Part shown: positions 11,677 to 21,283 of the stretch, in pieces
How the letters are laid out: each line of letters starts with the position of its first letter
How positions within the stretch are numbered: position 1 is the stretch's first letter
From: Mycobacterium sp. 155
GTDB taxonomy: Bacteria; Actinomycetota; Actinomycetes; Mycobacteriales; Mycobacteriaceae
Direction: 5' to 3'
NCBI RefSeq assembly: GCF_000373905.1
Contig: NZ_KB892705.1
Location: 372,001 to 436,000, forward strand
Length of the DNA stretch: 64,000 bases
Notes under the pieces: model-generated
Databases searched by the model: none
What the model saw: only the letters and a program-made list of their open reading frames with translations
What the model was told of the DNA's origin: nothing
Translations under genes and position numbers: made by a program

Positions 11677-14600
11677 CGCTCGCCGAGCGCCAGGAACGCG
11701 CCCAGCTCGACGATGCCTGCCGGGGTGGCCGGCAGATAGTCGGTGAGCGCCGCGGAACGCACGATCACAGCGGTGTACTTGGCCCGGCTCACTGCTACGT
11801 TGAGTCGATTGCGGTTGAGCAGGAACGAGATTCCGCGGGGAACGTCATCGATCGACGACGCGACCATGGAGATGAACACCACCGGTGCCTGCTGGCCCTG
11901 GAACTTGTCCACCGTGCCGGCCCGCACCTCGGTCAGCCCGGCGGCATCCAGCTGCCGGCGCAGCATCACCACCTGGGCGTTGTACGGCGTCACGACCAGC
12001 ACCTGCTCTTGCGTCAACGGACCGCTGCCGTTCTCGTCGGTCCATGTCGAGCCGAGCAGCCGGCCGACCTCGGTGACGATGGCACCGGCCTCTTCCGGGC
12101 TGTCGGTGGCGTTGCCGTCGTGCTCAATGGTCAGCAGCCGCACTCCGGGCTCGCAGCCGTCGAGCCGGCGGGCCCCGGTCATCGTGTCCACCGAATACAG
12201 CCGACCGGCGTAGGACAACCGCGACACGGCTGCACACACCGTGGGATGCATGCGATACGAGCGGTCCAGGAAATAGCCCAGTTCGGTGGGCAGGGTGTGG
12301 TGATCGCCCACCAGCCAGCCCAACGCCGAGGTATCGACCGGCTCGGGGTGCGTGCCCGCACTGACTTGCGGCAGCTGCTGCGGGTCACCCAGCAGCAGCA
12401 GATTGGCTGCGGCCGGTGCTACGGCGATGGTATTGGCGAGGCTGTACTGGCCGGCCTCTTCGACGACGAGCAGATCCAGGCCGCCCGGGGGCACCCGCGC
12501 CGCGTTGGCGAAATCCCATGCCGTGCCGCCGATGACGCATCCCTGGTGATCAGAGATGAACGCCGGGTAATCTTTCTCGTCGAGTTCGGTCCAGCACGGA
12601 TCGTCATTGCGGCCTTTCTTGGCGACGCGCGCCGCATCCACGCTGGCCTTGACGATATCGCGAAAGAGATTCTCCACCACCGCATGTGATTGGGCGACCA
12701 CGCCGACGCGCCAGCGATGTTCGTTGACGAGCCGGGCGATCACCGCAGCGGCGGTGTAGGTCTTGCCGGTGCCGGGCGGCCCGTGCACGGCCAGGTACGA
12801 CGAGTCCAGATCCAACAGCGCCGCGGTGATTTGCTCCTCGACGCGTCGGTCATCGTGGGGGATGGGTGCGCCGCTGCGGGTCCGGGGCGGCCGGCGCAGC
12901 AACACATCGACGACGCCGGTGGCCGGCAACCGAGGCAGACCCGCAGCGATCTGGGTCGCCGTGGTTTCGATGGATTCACGCAGCGCCGTGGTACGGATCG
13001 GCGGCCCCGGCGTCAACGCGAACGGCGTCTGATCGAATACGGTGCCGCCCTTGGGTTCCCGCTCGGTGACCAGCACCTCGGTGGGTGCGGCCGGGTCGTC
13101 GCAGTCCAGCACCTGCACCGATCCGAACGCCCTGCGCTGCAGATCATAGAGCGCATACATCTCCCGGCCCAGCTCGCCGTTGGCCAGCATGCCGCGCAGC
13201 AGCACCTGCCGTTGCGGTTTGCGGGCCCGGGGCGGGGTGTGCCAGTCGGTGACGACGGTCGCCGTCTCGACGACGAAAACCCCGGTGCTGTCGGCCCATT
13301 CGTCGACCGGATGGTTCAGCCGATCGAAATGCCCCCACCAGTACGGCTTGTCTTCACGGCGGTGGTAGCCCCGGGCGGCTGAGGTCATCGCCACCGCCTG
13401 CTGCTCGGGGCGGCGTTCGCCGTCGCCGACAAACCGTCTCAGAGTGCGCGCCAACTCGTCCTCGGGCTCGGTTGGGCCCCCGTCGATCACGGGTTGGGGG
13501 CCCAGGGGCGGCACGGCCGACTCGATGGCCCGGTTGATCAGCCAGTCACGCAGGTTGCGAGTAGAGACGCAGTCATACCGGTTGTAGTCCTCGATCTCTT
13601 TGAGTACGAGCGCTGCGTCGTCGTGGCGCTCATCGGCGCGCAGGGCACAGTACTTTGCGTACTGGGTGATGGAGTCGGTGGCCGTAGTGACGTCCCCGCT
13701 GCGCAGCTGCGCTCCCATGTACAGCGGTTCAAGCGATTTCAGGCTGTAGTTCTTCGTTCCGACGCGAATACTCTTGCGCACCAATGGATACAGGTCGACC
13801 AGTACGCCGCTGCGGAGCAACTCGTCGACGGCGTCCTCGCCTTCGCCGTAGCGTCCGGCCAGCCGCAGCAGGGCCGTCTTCTCGTAGGCCGCGTAGTGGT
13901 AGATGTGCATGTTCGGGTAGCGCTTGCGCCGCTGGCGCACGAGCTTGAGAAAATCGCGCAGCGCCTGGCGTTCCTCGGCGCGGTCGTGTGCCCACAGCGG
14001 GTGAAAGTCCTCGGCCTTGGTGCCGAGCACACCGAACATGTATTCCAGACCCCACTGCCTGCCGTCGTCGGTCCACAGCGGGTCGCCCTCGAAGTCGAAG
14101 AACAGATCGCCCTTGTCCGGGTCGGGCAGTTGCATGAGCGGCTGGGCATCGATCACCTGGAACGGTGGCTTGCCGTCGACCTGCTCGGCGCGCTGCAACC
14201 GCGCCTGCGCGGTCAGATTGGTCAGGATGCGGGGATGCAGACCGGCGACGGGGCCCTCGTGGCGGGCGAGTTCGGCCACCGTGGTGATGCCCGAGTCGAT
14301 CAGCCGGGCCCGCTGGCTCACCCTCATACCCGCGACCAGCAACAGATCGTCGTGTGCGCTGACCTGCTCGGCGCATTCCGGGCACCGGAAGCACGCCCGG
14401 ACATTGTCGTCCCAACTGACCGGCCGGCCGGTAGCCAGGTGCTCGTCGAGCAGACGCTGCAGGGCGTCGCGGCGCGGCCGGTACACGCCGAGTAGTTCGT
14501 CGACCGGGTAGGACGCGACGGCACTGTCGCCCAGCACCAGCTCGACCTCATCGTCGACCGGCACACCTGCCGCGGTCAACGTCTGGTGATAGGCCGCGAG

Positions 14601-15056
14601 TTGTAGCAGCGCCTCGACCTTCACGGAGCGGGCCAGTTTGGTGTCGCGCAACTTGTAGCGTTCGCCGGCCCCAGATCCGGTCAACACCAAAAAGTCGGCG
14701 AAGCCTGCGAACCGGCCGTCGAACATCGCGGCCTGATAGATCACGGGAGCGCGGCGGCGCACGGCATCGAGGGTCTGTTCGGCGGCGGCAGTCAGCCCCG
14801 CAACCGTGTAGGCGGGCCTGCCGATCACCGTCACAGAAGTGTCGAAGCGCAGCTCGTCGAGGTGACGCTGCTCGTGCTCGTCGCCGAGTTGCGCGGTGCG
14901 AGCAAGCAATTCGTCGTCACCGGAAGGCGCCGGACCCCACCCGAGCCGGGCGTCGAACGAGCGCAGCAACGCGTATTCGCAACGCGCCGCTGCGGCGAGG
15001 TCCGAGGCGCTGTAGATGACCGTCCGACCTTCCCGGCGGTCCTCGGTGACGAACAC
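11673..15056 (-). CDS. TM0106-family RecB-like nuclease fused to a superfamily I DNA2/SMUBP2-type helicase (Rv1251c type)
   Basis: This 1127-residue protein has several domains. The N-terminal half is the TM0106 RecB-like module: [17 protein letters not shown], a Cys cluster CFRCPEC (about 220), then a DEDD exonuclease-like region with [12 protein letters not shown] (about 320) and [15 protein letters not shown]. The C-terminal half is an SF1B helicase with Walker [12 protein letters not shown] (about 765), the DExx-like [32 protein letters not shown] and [11 protein letters not shown]. It should be an ATP-driven 5'-3' helicase with nuclease activity, acting on nucleic acid in repair or defence; the exact role is not known. 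The GTG start has a leaderless-type promoter. Confidence 0.85.
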   Translation of the reverse strand: MFVTEDRREGRTVIYSASDLAAAARCEYALLRSFDARLGWGPAPSGDDELLARTAQLGDEHEQRHLDELRFDTSVTVIGRPAYTVAGLTAAAEQTLDAVRRRAPVIYQAAMFDGRFAGFADFLVLTGSGAGERYKLRDTKLARSVKVEALLQLAAYHQTLTAAGVPVDDEVELVLGDSAVASYPVDELLGVYRPRRDALQRLLDEHLATGRPVSWDDNVRACFRCPECAEQVSAHDDLLLVAGMRVSQRARLIDSGITTVAELARHEGPVAGLHPRILTNLTAQARLQRAEQVDGKPPFQVIDAQPLMQLPDPDKGDLFFDFEGDPLWTDDGRQWGLEYMFGVLGTKAEDFHPLWAHDRAEERQALRDFLKLVRQRRKRYPNMHIYHYAAYEKTALLRLAGRYGEGEDAVDELLRSGVLVDLYPLVRKSIRVGTKNYSLKSLEPLYMGAQLRSGDVTTATDSITQYAKYCALRADERHDDAALVLKEIEDYNRYDCVSTRNLRDWLINRAIESAVPPLGPQPVIDGGPTEPEDELARTLRRFVGDGERRPEQQAVAMTSAARGYHRREDKPYWWGHFDRLNHPVDEWADSTGVFVVETATVVTDWHTPPRARKPQRQVLLRGMLANGELGREMYALYDLQRRAFGSVQVLDCDDPAAPTEVLVTEREPKGGTVFDQTPFALTPGPPIRTTALRESIETTATQIAAGLPRLPATGVVDVLLRRPPRTRSGAPIPHDDRRVEEQITAALLDLDSSYLAVHGPPGTGKTYTAAAVIARLVNEHRWRVGVVAQSHAVVENLFRDIVKASVDAARVAKKGRNDDPCWTELDEKDYPAFISDHQGCVIGGTAWDFANAARVPPGGLDLLVVEEAGQYSLANTIAVAPAAANLLLLGDPQQLPQVSAGTHPEPVDTSALGWLVGDHHTLPTELGYFLDRSYRMHPTVCAAVSRLSYAGRLYSVDTMTGARRLDGCEPGVRLLTIEHDGNATDSPEEAGAIVTEVGRLLGSTWTDENGSGPLTQEQVLVVTPYNAQVVMLRRQLDAAGLTEVRAGTVDKFQGQQAPVVFISMVASSIDDVPRGISFLLNRNRLNVAVSRAKYTAVIVRSAALTDYLPATPAGIVELGAFLALGER

Positions 15057-15062
15057 GTTGTC

Positions 15063-15068
15063 ACTGTA
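15063..15068 (-). promoter_or_regulatory. -10 element of a leaderless promoter (nuclease-helicase)
   Basis: On the minus strand TACAGT is followed by six bases and then GTG at 15056, with no Shine-Dalgarno sequence. Confidence 0.55.
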
Positions 15069-15116
15069 GGTGGGTGCGCCGACAGTCGTGGTGCCGCGAA
15101 ACAGCGTGGAGAGTTG

Positions 15117-15986
15117 TTACGCCGCCGGCGAAGCGGCCATGGCTTCACGCTCGCGGCGAGTCCATGCTTCACGCACTCGATTGAGGATGTCGCGCGGACG
15201 GTCCTCTTTGATCACGCGAATGTGTAGCCACCTCTGGCGCCGCACCCTCCGTAACCGCTTTTCGTCCCACACATAGCGGCCCCGTTCGGCCTGATGCTGC
15301 TCTCCGTCGTACTCCAACCCGATCATCATGTCCTCCCAGCCCATGTCGAGGTAGGCGAACGGGAAGCCGTCGGGCTCGAGCACCGGAATCTGGGTCTGTG
15401 GCCGCGGATATCCGGCATCCATCACCAGCAGGCGGAGCCAGGTTTCTTTCGGTGATTGGGCGCCGGCGTCCAGCAGGGCGAGTGCCTCCCGCGCACGGCG
15501 TACTCCACGCGCACCCCGATAGTGCTCGACGAGCGGTTGCACGTGTTCAGAGCCCAGACCCGTGGTTCGTGCCAGCGCGTCGAGATGAGCCACCGCTGCC
15601 TCCCGTGGCAGATAACGGCCGAGGTCCAGTGCGGTTCGCGGGACGGCGGTGACTGCCATTCCGTTGATCTCGACCACCTCGTGGTCGCAGAGCCGGTCGT
15701 TGTGCGTCACGATGCCGCGCGGCGGACGGTTGTTTCGCCAGATGAGTTCGATGGGGGAGTCCCTGTCGACATATTCGGCGCCGTGTAGCGCGGCCGCGGC
15801 TCGACCGGTGATCACGGCACGCTGACCCGACCACAGCCAGGCGCCGACTGTATTGGCATAGAGCGATGGCTCGGCCATCCGCGGTTGGTAAATGTCGGGA
15901 AATATCGACCGATACGCGGCCCTCAAGCGGCCCCTAGTCAGTTCGCCTCGTGCTACCGCTTCGCTGCCTACGAATATCGTCCCCAT
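15117..15986 (-). CDS. DUF559-domain protein with AbiEi-like N-terminus
   Basis: This 289-residue protein is of a kind repeated many times in mycobacterial genomes. The N-terminal part (IFVGSEAVARGELTRGRLRAAY, then VITGRAAAALHG) looks like the winged-helix AbiEi-type antitoxin domain. The C-terminal part (SPKETWLRLLVMDAGYP, then YLDMGWEDMMIGLEYDGEQH) carries the Glu...Asp-x-Glu pattern of the DUF559/Vsr-like PD-(D/E)xK nuclease fold. Known relatives have no settled function. ATG 15986 is preferred to upstream starts because family similarity begins there. It lies upstream of the nuclease-helicase on the same strand, 60 bases apart. No AbiEii-type toxin gene is adjacent, so a toxin-antitoxin pair is not supported. 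Confidence 0.65.
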   Translation of the reverse strand: MGTIFVGSEAVARGELTRGRLRAAYRSIFPDIYQPRMAEPSLYANTVGAWLWSGQRAVITGRAAAALHGAEYVDRDSPIELIWRNNRPPRGIVTHNDRLCDHEVVEINGMAVTAVPRTALDLGRYLPREAAVAHLDALARTTGLGSEHVQPLVEHYRGARGVRRAREALALLDAGAQSPKETWLRLLVMDAGYPRPQTQIPVLEPDGFPFAYLDMGWEDMMIGLEYDGEQHQAERGRYVWDEKRLRRVRRQRWLHIRVIKEDRPRDILNRVREAWTRREREAMAASPAA

Positions 15987-16102
15987 GCCGCGATCGTGGT
16001 CACGGGATCCGACAAGCCGCGCCAAAATGAAGCCATGGCTGCGCAGGCGTGGCTTAAGCAACCATCAAGGCTATTTCGCGGAGAAAGGGGGAAAGTCCGT
16101 AC

Positions 16103-16642
16103 TCAGGTGTTGCCCATCAACTCCACGCCGTTGCCGTTCCACCGGAACTTCACGACGCTGGCCAGCCCATGGAAACCGCCCGAGTACTGCAGGGCGACGG
16201 TGTCGCCGGTGCTGGTGGTCTTGTCGATGCCGTTGAACCCGTAGGTGTCGGGGACCCCGGTCGGGATGAACTTGCCGAGGTGGAACAGCACGGCGCGGGT
16301 GTTCGGATTGGGCGCGTTGGTGTTGGCCCGCACGATGACGGCCGACAACGGCGCGCATTCGTTGTAGTTGCCGGCCAGCGGCTCAGGGCTCCAGGCCTGA
16401 TTGCTGCGCGGATCGCGGGGGAGTTCGGATACGGCCCGGGCGATCTCGGGCGCAGCGAGGTTGACCGCGCACGGATCCGGGGCTGCGACCGTCGGCGTCG
16501 GCGGTGCTTCAGTCGTGGTCGCCGGGGCGGTTGTCGGGGCCGGATTCGCGGACGGTTCCGGTGTTTTGGAGACGGTGGAATCCCCCGAACCGCATCCCGC
16601 CACCACGAGCACAGCCGCCGAGATCATCAAGATCTCTTTCAC
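16103..16642 (-). CDS. lprE: LprE-like lipoprotein
   Basis: This 179-residue exported protein begins VKEILMISAAVLVVAGC, a short signal peptide ending in a lipobox (VVAGC, Cys about 17). A Pro/Thr/Ala-rich linker (to about 45) spans the cell wall and is followed by a compact domain with two cysteines (DPCAVNL and YNECAPL) and the ending GNGVELMGNT. The family has no known enzymatic role; the M. tuberculosis orthologue Rv1252c (LprE) has been linked to host immune signalling (recalled). GTG 16642 fits a signal peptide and a leaderless promoter; longer frames upstream give no signal sequence. It is divergent from the DEAD-box helicase gene. Confidence 0.75.
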   Translation of the reverse strand: MKEILMISAAVLVVAGCGSGDSTVSKTPEPSANPAPTTAPATTTEAPPTPTVAAPDPCAVNLAAPEIARAVSELPRDPRSNQAWSPEPLAGNYNECAPLSAVIVRANTNAPNPNTRAVLFHLGKFIPTGVPDTYGFNGIDKTTSTGDTVALQYSGGFHGLASVVKFRWNGNGVELMGNT

Positions 16643-16650
16643 AGTTGGGC

Positions 16651-16656
16651 AACCTA
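16651..16656 (-). promoter_or_regulatory. -10 element, probably leaderless (lprE)
   Basis: Minus-strand TAGGTT lies eight bases before GTG 16642. No Shine-Dalgarno sequence is present. Confidence 0.4.
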
Positions 16657-16711
16657 CCCTGATCGTTGCGGCGGATCGGGCAGGCGCGGCGGCTCGGCCG
16701 CCAACTGGCAC

Positions 16712-16717
16712 TAGACT
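16712..16717 (+). promoter_or_regulatory. -10 element, probably leaderless (deaD)
   Basis: TAGACT lies eight bases before ATG 16726, with no ribosome binding site. Together with the lprE element it makes a compact divergent promoter region of about 80 bases. Confidence 0.5.
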
Positions 16718-16725
16718 CTGTCCCG

Positions 16726-18441
16726 ATGACCTCGCCAGATTCGGATACCGCAGACACCGCACCGACCTTTGCCGACCTGCAGATTCACCCAGCGGTGCTG
16801 CAGGCTGTCGCCGACGTCGGTTACGAGTCGCCTTCGGCGATCCAGGCCGCCACTATTCCACCGATGCTGGCCGGCTCCGACGTCGTCGGCCTGGCGCAGA
16901 CCGGCACCGGCAAAACCGCGGCCTTCGCCATCCCGATCCTGTCCAAGTTGGACACCTCCAGCAGGGCAACCCAGGCTCTCGTGCTGGCGCCGACGCGTGA
17001 GCTGGCACTGCAGGTGGCTGAGGCGTTCGGCCGCTACGGTGCGCATCTGCCCGACGTGAACGTGCTGGCGATCTACGGCGGCTCGTCGTACGGGCCGCAG
17101 CTCGCGGGGCTCAAGCGCGGTGCGCAAGTGGTCGTGGGTACCCCGGGCCGGGTGATCGATCACCTGGAGAAAGGCCGGCTGGACCTGTCCCACCTGGACT
17201 ACCTCGTGCTCGACGAGGCCGACGAGATGCTCCAGATGGGCTTCGCCGAGGATGTCGAACGTATCCTCGCCGACACCCCCGAATACAAGCAGGTCGCGTT
17301 GTTCTCGGCGACCATGCCGCCGGCCATCCGCAAGATCACCAGCAAGTACCTGCACGATCCGGTCGAAGTCACGGTCAAGGCGAAAACCGCCACGGCCGAG
17401 AACATCTCGCAGCGCTTCATCCAGGTGGCCGGCCCGCGCAAGCTCGATGCGCTCACCCGTGTGCTTGAGGTCGAACCGTTCGACGCGACGATCGTTTTCG
17501 TCCGCACCAAGCAGGCCACCGAGGAGGTCGCCGAGCGGCTCAAGGCGCGTGGTTTCTCAGCGGCAGCCATCAACGGCGACATCGCTCAGGCGCAGCGCGA
17601 ACGCACCATCGCCTCGCTCAAGGACGGCAAGCTCGACATCCTGATCGCGACGGACGTGGCCGCCCGCGGGCTGGACGTGGAGCGCATCAGCCACGTGGTC
17701 AACTACGACATCCCGCACGACGTCGAGTCCTACGTGCACCGGATCGGCCGTACCGGGCGGGCCGGGCGTTCGGGTGCGGCACTGCTGTTCGTGACGCCGC
17801 GGGAACGGCATCTGCTCAAGTCGATCGAGAAGCACACCCGGTCCAAACTCGTCGAGTCCGAGCTGCCCAGCGTGGACGACGTCAACGCACAGCGGGTCCT
17901 GAAGTTCCGCGATTCCATCACCGACGGGCTCAGCGCGCCCGGCATCGAGCTGTTCCGCCGGTTGATCGAGGACTACGAGCGCGACAACAACGTGCCGCTC
18001 GCCGATATCGCCGCGGCGCTGGCGCTGCAATCGCGTGACGGTGAGGCGTTCCTGATGGTCGAGCCGCCGCCGGAGACGCGCCGTGAGCGCGCCGACCGGC
18101 CGCCGCGTGAGGACGGCCCACCCCGCAAGCGACACGAGACTCGCAGCGATCTTGCGACGTACCGCATCGCGGTGGGTAAGCGGCACAAAGTCGCTCCCGG
18201 AGCCATCGTCGGCGCCATCGCCAACGAAGGCGGCCTGCACCGCAGCGACTTCGGTCACATCTCCATCCGGGTCGACCACTCGCTGGTCGAACTGCCCGCG
18301 AAGCTGCCGCACAGCGTCTTCAAGGCGCTGGAGAACACCCGCATCCAGGGCGTACTGATCGATCTCCAGCCGGACCGTCCCCAGCGCCGGGACCGCGACC
18401 GTCAAGGTGGTGCATCCAGACCCCACCGGAAGGCCAAGTGA
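16726..18441 (+). CDS. deaD: DEAD-box ATP-dependent RNA helicase with DbpA-type RNA-binding domain
   Basis: This 571-residue helicase unwinds structured RNA, most likely in ribosome assembly and cold adaptation. All core motifs are present: AQTGTGKTAAFAIP (I), PTRELALQV (Ia), TPGRVIDHL (Ib), VLDEADEM (II), SAT (III), VFVRTK (IV), ATDVAARGLD (V) and HRIGRTGRAG (VI). A linker rich in Arg, Pro and Glu (about 440-480) leads to a C-terminal DbpA-like domain (YRIAVGKRHKVAPGAIVGAI) that in relatives binds 23S rRNA. The frame is open upstream, but ATG 16726 starts the conserved region and has a leaderless -10. Its TGA overlaps the GTG start of the acyltransferase, so the two are translationally coupled. 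Confidence 0.93.
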   Translation: MTSPDSDTADTAPTFADLQIHPAVLQAVADVGYESPSAIQAATIPPMLAGSDVVGLAQTGTGKTAAFAIPILSKLDTSSRATQALVLAPTRELALQVAEAFGRYGAHLPDVNVLAIYGGSSYGPQLAGLKRGAQVVVGTPGRVIDHLEKGRLDLSHLDYLVLDEADEMLQMGFAEDVERILADTPEYKQVALFSATMPPAIRKITSKYLHDPVEVTVKAKTATAENISQRFIQVAGPRKLDALTRVLEVEPFDATIVFVRTKQATEEVAERLKARGFSAAAINGDIAQAQRERTIASLKDGKLDILIATDVAARGLDVERISHVVNYDIPHDVESYVHRIGRTGRAGRSGAALLFVTPRERHLLKSIEKHTRSKLVESELPSVDDVNAQRVLKFRDSITDGLSAPGIELFRRLIEDYERDNNVPLADIAAALALQSRDGEAFLMVEPPPETRRERADRPPREDGPPRKRHETRSDLATYRIAVGKRHKVAPGAIVGAIANEGGLHRSDFGHISIRVDHSLVELPAKLPHSVFKALENTRIQGVLIDLQPDRPQRRDRDRQGGASRPHRKAK

Positions 18442-19589
18442 CGCTGTCGAAAGGCGTCAAGGGGCTACCCGACCAGGGTGGGCTGGAATCGGTTTCCACC
18501 ACCGATCGCGTGGCCTCGCTGACCGGTATCCGGGCCGTCGCCGCGATGCTGGTGGTGCTCACCCACGCGGCGTACACCACGGGCAAGTACGGGCAGGGCT
18601 ATCTCGGGCTGGTGTACTCACGGGCCGAGATCGGCGTGCCGATCTTCTTTGTGCTGAGTGGTTTCCTGCTGTTCCGGCCGTGGGTGAAGGCGGCCGCAAC
18701 GGGGTCGGAGGCACCGTCCCTGCGGCGCTACGCCTGGCACCGGGTGCGACGCATCATGCCGGCATATGTGGTCACAGTGCTCATCGCCTATTTGCTGTAT
18801 CACTTCCGCACGGCCGGACCGAATCCCGGCCACACCTGGGTGGGGTTGTTCCGGAACCTGACGCTGACCCAGATCTACACCGACAACTATCTGTTCTCAT
18901 TTCTGCACCAGGGCCTGACCCAGATGTGGAGCCTCGCGGTCGAGGCCGCGTTCTACGTGGCGCTGCCGCTGCTGGCCTATCTGCTGCTGGTGGTGTTGTG
19001 CCGGCGGCAGTGGCGGCCGGGCCTGCTGCTGGTCGGCTTGGCTGCGTTGGCCGCGGTGTCGCCGGTGTGGTTGACCGTCGTGCACCGCACCGCGGGGTTG
19101 CCCGACGGCGCGCGGTTGTGGCTGCCGACATATCTGGCGTGGTTCGTGGCGGGCATGGCGCTGACGGTGCTGTTGCAGCTGAAGGTGCGGGCCTATGCCA
19201 TGGCGTGCCTGCCGCTGGCGGCGGTGAGCTACTTCATCGTGTCCACGCCGATCGGTGGTGCGCCGACGACGTCACCGGCGGGGCTGGGCGAGGCACTGGC
19301 CAAGACTCTGTTCTACGCGGTGATCGCGGCGCTGCTGGTGGCGCCGCCGGCGCTGGGGGATAGCGGTTGGTACGTGCGGTTTCTGGCCAGCCGCCCGATG
19401 GTCTTTCTCGGCGAGATCTCCTACGAGATCTTCCTGATCCACCTGATCGTCATGGAACTGGTCATGGTGGAGGTGCTGGAGCATCCGGTCTACACCGGAT
19501 CGATGATCGAGCTGTTCGTAGTCACCATGATGCTCACCATCCCCTCCGCCTGGCTGTTGCACCGGTTCACTCGAGTTAGGGTAAGCTAA
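18438..19589 (+). CDS. acyltransferase family 3 (OafA/OatA-like) membrane protein
   Basis: This 383-residue multi-spanning protein of the acyltransferase-3 family has LTGIRAVAAMLVVLTHAAY at the first helix with the conserved catalytic-type His, then PIFFVLSGFLLFRPW and RRYAWHRVRRIMPAY. About ten membrane helices follow, including EISYEIFLIHLIVMEL. Such enzymes transfer acetyl or other short acyl groups to cell-envelope sugars or secondary metabolites; the acceptor is unknown. Its GTGA start overlaps the deaD stop. The last codons overlap the iron box that controls the next gene, so the end of this gene doubles as an operator. Matches the position of Rv1254 (recalled). Confidence 0.88.
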   Translation: MTLSKGVKGLPDQGGLESVSTTDRVASLTGIRAVAAMLVVLTHAAYTTGKYGQGYLGLVYSRAEIGVPIFFVLSGFLLFRPWVKAAATGSEAPSLRRYAWHRVRRIMPAYVVTVLIAYLLYHFRTAGPNPGHTWVGLFRNLTLTQIYTDNYLFSFLHQGLTQMWSLAVEAAFYVALPLLAYLLLVVLCRRQWRPGLLLVGLAALAAVSPVWLTVVHRTAGLPDGARLWLPTYLAWFVAGMALTVLLQLKVRAYAMACLPLAAVSYFIVSTPIGGAPTTSPAGLGEALAKTLFYAVIAALLVAPPALGDSGWYVRFLASRPMVFLGEISYEIFLIHLIVMELVMVEVLEHPVYTGSMIELFVVTMMLTIPSAWLLHRFTRVRVS

Positions 19590-19594
19590 CCTAA
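19576..19594 (+). promoter_or_regulatory. IdeR iron box
   Basis: TTAGGGTAAGCTAACCTAA matches the mycobacterial IdeR consensus TTAGGTTAGGCTAACCTAA at 17 of 19 positions. It overlaps the acyltransferase stop codon and a -10-like TAATAT (19592-19597), and lies 41 bases before the start of the siderophore-interacting protein gene. Iron-loaded IdeR bound here should block transcription of that gene. Confidence 0.85.
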
Positions 19595-19635
19595 TATGCG
19601 ACGGCGATATGGTGCCGTGGTGAAAGGTGGCGAGC

Positions 19636-20346
19636 ATGGGCGGCAAGCAAGCCTCACGTGGCTTGGAAGGCACGTTGGTACGGCTCTGCGGGGGCGGTGA
19701 CTACGAGCTGACGGTCACCGGCCGCACCGAGCTGACGTCGAACTACCTGCGGCTGCATTTCACCGCCGCACGCTTGCTGGCTGAGCAGCGGCTACACCCG
19801 ACCATGTGGGTGCGGGGCTGGTTTCCCGACGGCACCAAGGCCCACCAGCGTGGTTACACGTTGGTCAACCCGGATCCCGAGGCGGGCACCCTCGACATCG
19901 ACTTCGCCATGCATGACGGGATCGCCACCCGGTGGGCAAGACACGCGGTCGCCGGCGATGTTCTCGAGGTGACGGTACTCGGCAGCAACTTCGCGCTGCC
20001 GGAACCACAGCCGGCCGGCTACGTCATCGTCGGTGACACCGCGTCGCTGCCCGCCATCAACTCGCTGCTCGACGCCATCGGCGATGCCCCGGCCCGGGTG
20101 TTCCTCGAAGCAGGGTACGACGACGACCCCGAACTGCCGATCACCGGAGCGGCCGATGTCACCTGGGTGGTCCGCGAGGGCGAGGATCTGCTGGAAGCGG
20201 TCAGTTCCTCGGCGTTCGACGCCGCCGATCACTTCGGTTGGGTCGCGTGCAACAACCGCACGACGCGCGCGGTGGCGCGGGTGTTCCGCGACGAATACCG
20301 CATCCCGCGCAAGAACATCAAGGCCCAGGCGTACTGGGCGGCCTGA
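19636..20346 (+). CDS. siderophore-interacting protein, FAD-dependent ferric-siderophore reductase
   Basis: This 236-residue protein of the SIP family (ViuB/YqjH-like) releases iron from imported Fe(III)-siderophore by reducing it in the cytoplasm. The FAD-binding barrel contains HPTMWVRGWFPDG and the flavin motif RGYTLVNP. The NAD(P)H-binding half has YVIVGDTASLPAINSLLDAI and DHFGWVACNNRTTRAVARVF, and the C-terminus KAQAYWAA is characteristic. ATG 19636 has an AAAGG ribosome binding site eight bases before it; a GTG at 19627 overlaps that site and is less likely. The iron box directly upstream predicts induction in low iron. Confidence 0.92.
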   Translation: MGGKQASRGLEGTLVRLCGGGDYELTVTGRTELTSNYLRLHFTAARLLAEQRLHPTMWVRGWFPDGTKAHQRGYTLVNPDPEAGTLDIDFAMHDGIATRWARHAVAGDVLEVTVLGSNFALPEPQPAGYVIVGDTASLPAINSLLDAIGDAPARVFLEAGYDDDPELPITGAADVTWVVREGEDLLEAVSSSAFDAADHFGWVACNNRTTRAVARVFRDEYRIPRKNIKAQAYWAA

Positions 20347-20390
20347 TCACTCGGCCATCGAGCGTCGGCCCGGGGTGTGCCGGCGCCGAC

Positions 20391-20396
20391 TAGGCT
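20391..20396 (+). promoter_or_regulatory. -10 element of a leaderless promoter (rhomboid)
   Basis: TAGGCT is followed by seven bases and then GTG 20404. No Shine-Dalgarno sequence is present. Confidence 0.55.
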
Positions 20397-20403
20397 CGGC
20401 GCC

Positions 20404-21276
20404 GTGAGCATCCCCGACACGCCGCAGTCACCTGCCGCGACGCCGACGTGCTACCGGCACCCCGACCGTCAGACCTACGTACGGTGCACGCGTTGCCAGC
20501 GTCACATCTGCCCGGAATGCATGCGCTCGGCCGCCGTCGGCCACCAGTGCGTGGACTGTGTCAACGAAGGGGCCAAGTCCGTGCGCGCACCGCGCACCCA
20601 GTTCGGTGGAACGGTGCGCACCGGGACTCCCGTGGTCACCTACGGGCTTATCGCCGTCAACGTGCTGATGTTCGTGCTGCAGCTCACGTCGAAGAATCTC
20701 CAGAGTGAACTGACGCTGTGGGCGCCGGGCGTCGCCATCCACGACCAGTACTACCGGCTGGTCACCTCGGCCTTCCTGCACTATGGAGCAGCGCATCTGC
20801 TGTTCAATATGTGGGCGCTCTACGTGGTCGGCCCTCCGCTGGAGGCGTGGCTCGGCAGGCTGCGCTTCGGTGCGCTCTACGCGCTCAGCGGACTGGGCGG
20901 GTCGGTGCTCGTGTATCTGCTGTCCCCGCTGGGGTCCGCGACCGCGGGTGCGTCGGGTGCGATCTTCGGGCTGTTCGGTGCGATCTTTGTGGTGGCCAGG
21001 CGGCTGCGGCTCGACGTGCGCTGGGTAGCGGCGGTCATCGTCATCAACCTCGTGTTCACGTTTGTCGGCCCAGCGCTGGGGACCGGTTCAATCAGCTGGC
21101 AAGGCCACGTCGGCGGTCTGGTCACCGGCGCCGCGGTGGCCGCAGCCTACGTGCATGCTCCGCAGCAGCACCGCAACGCGATTCAGGCCGGTGTTTCGGT
21201 GGCCATCTTGGTGCTGTTCGTCGCGCTGATCGCGGTGCGCACCAACCAGCTGCTGGCATCTTTCGGGCTGGCCTGA
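20404..21276 (+). CDS. rhomboid-family intramembrane serine protease with N-terminal zinc-finger
   Basis: This 290-residue protein has a small cysteine-rich domain at the N-terminus (CYRHP, CTRCQRHICPECM, HQCVDCV: four CxxC-type pairs, likely zinc binding). It is followed by a six-helix rhomboid core with HLLFNMWALYVVG in helix 2, catalytic Ser in GASGAIFGLFG, and catalytic His in WQGHVGGLVTG. It should cleave membrane proteins within the bilayer; the substrate is unknown. This zinc-finger plus rhomboid arrangement is common in actinobacteria (Rv0110 type). GTG 20404 is the start because of the leaderless promoter. It converges on the FAD oxidase gene with only seven bases between stops. Confidence 0.93.
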   Translation: MSIPDTPQSPAATPTCYRHPDRQTYVRCTRCQRHICPECMRSAAVGHQCVDCVNEGAKSVRAPRTQFGGTVRTGTPVVTYGLIAVNVLMFVLQLTSKNLQSELTLWAPGVAIHDQYYRLVTSAFLHYGAAHLLFNMWALYVVGPPLEAWLGRLRFGALYALSGLGGSVLVYLLSPLGSATAGASGAIFGLFGAIFVVARRLRLDVRWVAAVIVINLVFTFVGPALGTGSISWQGHVGGLVTGAAVAAAYVHAPQQHRNAIQAGVSVAILVLFVALIAVRTNQLLASFGLA

Positions 21277-21283
21277 GTCCTAC

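Noticed and set aside
15117..16642. Type IV toxin-antitoxin (AbiE) locus
   Set aside because: The DUF559 protein has an AbiEi-like N-terminus, but no AbiEii nucleotidyltransferase gene is next to it.
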